From: Chloroflexota bacterium
Lineage (GTDB): Bacteria > Chloroflexota > Anaerolineae > Anaerolineales > Anaerolineaceae
DNA length: 8,016 nt
NCBI GenBank assembly: GCA_023406965.1
Contig: JAEXTI010000333.1
Coordinates: 1 to 8,016, forward strand
Direction: 5' to 3'
A program made the position numbers and the translations under genes. The notes below the pieces were generated by a model. That model was not told where the DNA came from and did no database searches. It saw only the letters and a program-made list of their open reading frames with translations. Shown piece after piece: positions 5,978 to 8,016 of the stretch (position 1 is the first letter of the stretch; each line of letters starts with the position of its first letter).

Positions 5978-5993
5978 TAAATAAATTTCCCTC

Positions 5994-6022
5994 TTGTAAA
6001 AATAGAACTTTTATTCTATAAT
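5994..6022 (+). promoter_or_regulatory. Consensus-like promoter with no recognisable gene behind it
   Basis: TTGTAA (5994-5999, four of six matches to TTGACA) and a perfect TATAAT (6017-6022) are separated by 17 bases in AT-rich DNA. Transcription would start near 6029, exactly at a GTG. The open frame from that GTG (to 6397) runs through repeat DNA and looks like no protein. The promoter may drive a non-coding transcript or be the relic of a lost leaderless gene. Confidence 0.55.
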
Positions 6023-6029
6023 AAACTCG

Positions 6030-6287
6030 TGCCATACCGCCTTTTTCCCTCCCCAGCCCAATCCTTCCTCCACACCAAGGTACATTCGTTCCATTCGTTT
6101 TTTTTCCATTCGTTTTTCCCCCGCCGGGCGCAGCTCAACCTCCACGTAGGCCGGGTATCCCTACCCGGCATGGCCACATCCACAAGACGCGGGAAAGGAT
6201 TCCCATGTTACAAATCCCCCCTGATCACAATGTACCACCATCTTTTTTCTTCTCCTCTCCGCGCCCTCTGTGTCCACTGCGGTCCCT
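6030..6287. other. Non-coding, pyrimidine-rich intergenic DNA with a REP-like hairpin
   Basis: No gene is supported here. CATTCGTT modules with long T runs occur at about 6083-6116, an outlying form of the ATTCGCGG family. A REP-like hairpin is at 6150-6169, annotated separately. The segment near 6258-6287 (CCGCGCCCTCTGTGTCC and following) is low-complexity pyrimidine-rich sequence. Confidence 0.6.
6132..6172. repeat. REP-like hairpin element, distant copy of the 2203-2425 family
   Basis: GCCGGGTA (6150-6157) pairs exactly with TACCCGGC (6162-6169) around a 4-base loop. The stem matches the hairpin at 2392-2411 except at its third base pair, which is C-G here and G-C there, a compensatory change. 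The flank CAACCTCCACGTAGG also resembles CAACTCCCCGTAGG at 2380. Confidence 0.7.
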
Positions 6288-6363
6288 CTTCACCCCGAGC
6301 GGGCGCAGCTCACCCCTTGTTCAATCCCGAGTCTAATCCCACCGCCGCGCCCCTACCCGAAAA
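6288..6363 (+). repeat. 76-bp dispersed intergenic repeat, copy B
   Basis: Second copy of the element at 2925-3000, same orientation and similar along its whole length. The end pairing is weakened (GGGCGC at 6301-6306 with GCGCCC at 6347-6352, then one mismatch), and the inner palindrome seen in copy A is lost. It again leads into an ATTCGCGG tract. Confidence 0.85.
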
Positions 6364-6379
6364 TCCGCGCCCAGATTTC

Positions 6380-6610
6380 TTTTCCTCCCATTCGTGAACA
6401 TTACTCTTCCATTCGCGGAAAAAATTCTTCTCTTCCAATTCGTGCCATTCGTGAAATTCGTGGATAAAATTCCTTCTCTTCATTCTCTGACCATTCTCTT
6501 CCATTCGCGAAAATTAGCGTACATTCGCGGAAAAAAAAATTCTTCTCTTCCCATTCGAGCCAATTCGCGTTCATTCGCGGATAAAATCCCCTCTCTTCCA
6601 TTCGCGGACA
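6380..6610 (+). repeat. ATTCGCGG/ATTCGTGG degenerate repeat tract, cluster 3
   Basis: The longest of the three tracts, with ATTCGTG, ATTCGCGG, ATTCGCGA and ATTCGAGC modules and GATAAAATTCC, TTCTCTTCC spacers, all in plus orientation. The 30 bp at 6480-6509 equal 3010-3039. It ends about 10 bp before the -10 box of the glycosyltransferase gene. Confidence 0.85.
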
Positions 6611-6620
6611 CCACACAGGT

Positions 6621-6626
6621 TATAAT
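6621..6626 (+). promoter_or_regulatory. -10 box of the glycosyltransferase operon, leaderless configuration
   Basis: A perfect TATAAT is followed by CACCCC and then the ATG at 6633. Normal spacing puts the transcription start on or beside the A of the ATG, so the mRNA should be leaderless; there is no Shine-Dalgarno sequence before this ATG. No recognisable -35 is seen, as the ATTCGCGG tract occupies that position. Confidence 0.6.
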
Positions 6627-6632
6627 CACCCC

Positions 6633-7307
6633 ATGACCCTTCTCACCCTGATCCCCGCCCACAACGAGGCCCCGCGCATCGAACCCGTCATTCGCGGCGC
6701 GCTGGCCCATCTCCCCGTCCTCGTCGTCGACGACGGCTCCACCGACAACACCGCCGAAGTCGCCCGCGCCGCCGGCGCCCAGGTCCTCACCCAAACCCCC
6801 AACCAGGGCAAAGGCGCGGCCCTCAAAGCCGGGTTCCGCCGCGCCCTCGAACTGGGCAGCGAAGCCGTCCTCACCCTCGACGCCGACGGGCAGCACGACC
6901 CCGCCGAAATTCCCAACTTCCTCGCTGCCTACGCCGAACGCTCCCCCGACCTGCTCATCGGCGCCCGCGATTTCACCAAAATGCCCCCCGTGCGCCGCTT
7001 CGCCAACACCAGCGGGCGCGCCCTCTTCTCCTGGGCCCTGGGGCAGCCCCTCGCCGACAACCAATCCGGCTACCGCCTGGTCAGCCGCCGCCTCATCGAA
7101 GCTGCTCTGCAAAGCCCACTTTCCGGCTTCGAGTTCGAAGTCGAAATGGTCGTCCTCTGCGTCCGGCGTGGCTTCCGCCTCGACTGGACCCCCATCCGCA
7201 CCATCTACGGTGACGAGCACAGCCACATCAGCCCGCTCAAACACACCGCCCGCTTCCTCTCCCTTGTCCTCCAGACCCGCCGCGCCATGCGCAAACCCCA
7301 GGAGTAA
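6633..7307 (+). CDS. Glycosyltransferase family 2, dolichyl-phosphate mannosyltransferase (DPM1)-like
   Basis: GT-A fold glycosyltransferase of 224 residues that probably transfers a sugar from a nucleotide sugar to polyprenyl phosphate or another acceptor in envelope glycan synthesis. Motifs in order: PAHNE (8-12); VVDDGSTDNT (31-40), which binds the nucleotide; NQGKGAALKAGF (57-68); the DxD-type TLDADGQHDP (81-90) with D83 and D85; GARDF (110-114); and NQSGYRLVSRRL (143-154). There are no membrane helices, so this is the compact soluble type without the C-terminal membrane domain of longer relatives. The ATG at 6633 starts directly at the conserved first strand and appears leaderless. The methyltransferase start follows after five bases, so the two form an operon. 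Codons end strongly in C. Acceptor and donor cannot be read from the sequence. Confidence 0.93.
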   Translation: MTLLTLIPAHNEAPRIEPVIRGALAHLPVLVVDDGSTDNTAEVARAAGAQVLTQTPNQGKGAALKAGFRRALELGSEAVLTLDADGQHDPAEIPNFLAAYAERSPDLLIGARDFTKMPPVRRFANTSGRALFSWALGQPLADNQSGYRLVSRRLIEAALQSPLSGFEFEVEMVVLCVRRGFRLDWTPIRTIYGDEHSHISPLKHTARFLSLVLQTRRAMRKPQE

Positions 7308-7312
7308 AATCC

Positions 7313-8016
7313 ATGCCCGACCTGTCCCCCGACGACATCTACCGCCACGAACCCATGCCCCAATCGCAGGACGAAGCCCGCGCCCGGCATGAATCCAATC
7401 GCGCCGCCTGGAACGAAGGCGCCGCCATGTACACCGCCGGAATCGATGAGGCCATCGCCTTCTTGAAAGCCGGAAAGAGCAACCTGCACCCGGTCGAACG
7501 CTCCTACCTGGCTCCCATCCTGCCCCAGATCAAAACCGCCATCCACCTGCAATGCGCCTCGGGCCGCGACACCCTCTCGCTGTGGAATGAAGGCGTGCCC
7601 CGCGTCATCGGCGTTGACATCTCCGACGTGCACATCGCCAACGCCCGCCAGATCACCGCCGCCCTCAACGCCCCCGCCGAGTGGTACCGCTGCGACCTGC
7701 TCGACACGCCCCACGAACTGGACGGTACCGCCGACCTGGTCTACACCGGGCGCGGGGCCATGTGCTGGATCAACGACCTCGACGGTTGGGCGGGCGTCGT
7801 CACCCGCCTGCTCAAACCCGGCGGCTACCTCTCCTTGTTCGACGACCACCCCGTCAGTTGGCTGTTCAACATCGAAGCCGAAACCTACCAGTACGACAAC
7901 ATCGACTTCTTCAACCACGCCGACTCAGGATTAGGCTGGCCCAGCACCTACATCGGCGACCAGGCCGGCCCCCTCGAACAGCAATCGCGCAAATACGAGT
8001 GCCTGTGGCCCATCGC
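7313..8016 (+). CDS. Class I SAM-dependent methyltransferase (partial, C-terminus off the right edge)
   Basis: S-adenosylmethionine-dependent methyltransferase with 234 residues visible and no stop in the window. After a 28-residue lead comes NRAAWNEGAAMY (29-40), common at the N-termini of one bacterial methyltransferase group. Motif I is IHLQCASGRDTLSLW (77-91), a variant of the Gly-rich SAM loop with C-A-S-G-R. Motif II is VIGVDIS (98-104), whose acidic D102 should bind the ribose. RLLKPGGYLSLFDDHP (165-180) is the post-III strand. The start at 7313 is supported by CAGGAG at 7299-7304, which overlaps the stop codon of the glycosyltransferase, eight bases upstream. It is co-transcribed with that gene, but the substrate is unknown and a joint pathway is only an inference. 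Confidence 0.9.
   Translation, partial: MPDLSPDDIYRHEPMPQSQDEARARHESNRAAWNEGAAMYTAGIDEAIAFLKAGKSNLHPVERSYLAPILPQIKTAIHLQCASGRDTLSLWNEGVPRVIGVDISDVHIANARQITAALNAPAEWYRCDLLDTPHELDGTADLVYTGRGAMCWINDLDGWAGVVTRLLKPGGYLSLFDDHPVSWLFNIEAETYQYDNIDFFNHADSGLGWPSTYIGDQAGPLEQQSRKYECLWPI

Noticed and set aside
6029..6397. GTG-started plus-strand frame of 122 codons
   Set aside because: It consists of dispersed repeats (REP-like hairpin, 76-bp element). The promoter before it is kept as a finding, but the frame is not called as a gene.
975..6610. CRISPR array as an explanation for the ATTCGCGG tracts
   Set aside because: The units are too short, degenerate and irregularly spaced, with spacers of repeated sequence; no cas genes are nearby.
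6480..7918. Long antisense frames (254 and 237 codons) over the glycosyltransferase and methyltransferase genes
   Set aside because: Both are opposite strongly motif-supported genes and arise from C-ending codons; the antisense products are rich in Gly, Val and Ala with no family motifs.

Overview
The window looks like a chromosomal stretch from a Chloroflexota bacterium, probably of the Anaerolineae type. This is inferred, not proven. The support is the mix of families (paired Hsp20 genes, a CPBP protease, an ECF sigma factor with a large secreted-domain anti-sigma partner, a DPM1-like glycosyltransferase, a class I methyltransferase), intergenic DNA filled with short degenerate repeats, and what looks like a leaderless start (TATAAT box six bases before an ATG).

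Layout. Positions 1-760 hold two Hsp20 genes on the minus strand; the second runs off the left edge. Their upstream region has a perfect 10-bp inverted repeat, eleven perfect copies of a GCCGTCA heptamer, and the first tract of ATTCGCGG/ATTCGTGG-type repeats (about 975-1160). A minus-strand CPBP intramembrane protease follows (1182-2060) with a good promoter and a leader hairpin. Positions 2200-2450 carry REP-like hairpins and a decayed copy of the 3' end of the next gene, a small cupin (2454-2810, minus). Between the divergent cupin and sigma genes (2811-3313) lie a 76-bp repeat, a second ATTCGCGG tract and an interlocked inverted repeat.

Positions 3314-5886 form the central operon: an ECF sigma factor overlapping by 4 bp a 673-residue single-pass membrane protein with an internally duplicated extracytoplasmic region, best read as its anti-sigma factor or sensor. 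A strong terminator follows. Next comes a consensus-like promoter (5994-6022) that points into DNA with no believable gene. Positions 6030-6620 are again repeats, including second copies of the REP-like hairpin and of the 76-bp element and a third ATTCGCGG tract. The window ends with a two-gene plus-strand operon: a GT2 glycosyltransferase (6633-7307) and a SAM methyltransferase (7313 to the right edge).

Functionally the window mixes stress or envelope functions (Hsp20 pair, CPBP protease, ECF signalling) with a glycosyltransferase-methyltransferase pair. Only the sigma/anti-sigma pair and the two operons show direct coupling. The most unusual material is intergenic: several repeat families recur in the same order and the same orientation upstream of unrelated genes. 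By eye the plus strand is richer in C than G nearly throughout, so plus-strand genes favour C-ending codons and minus-strand genes G-ending ones.
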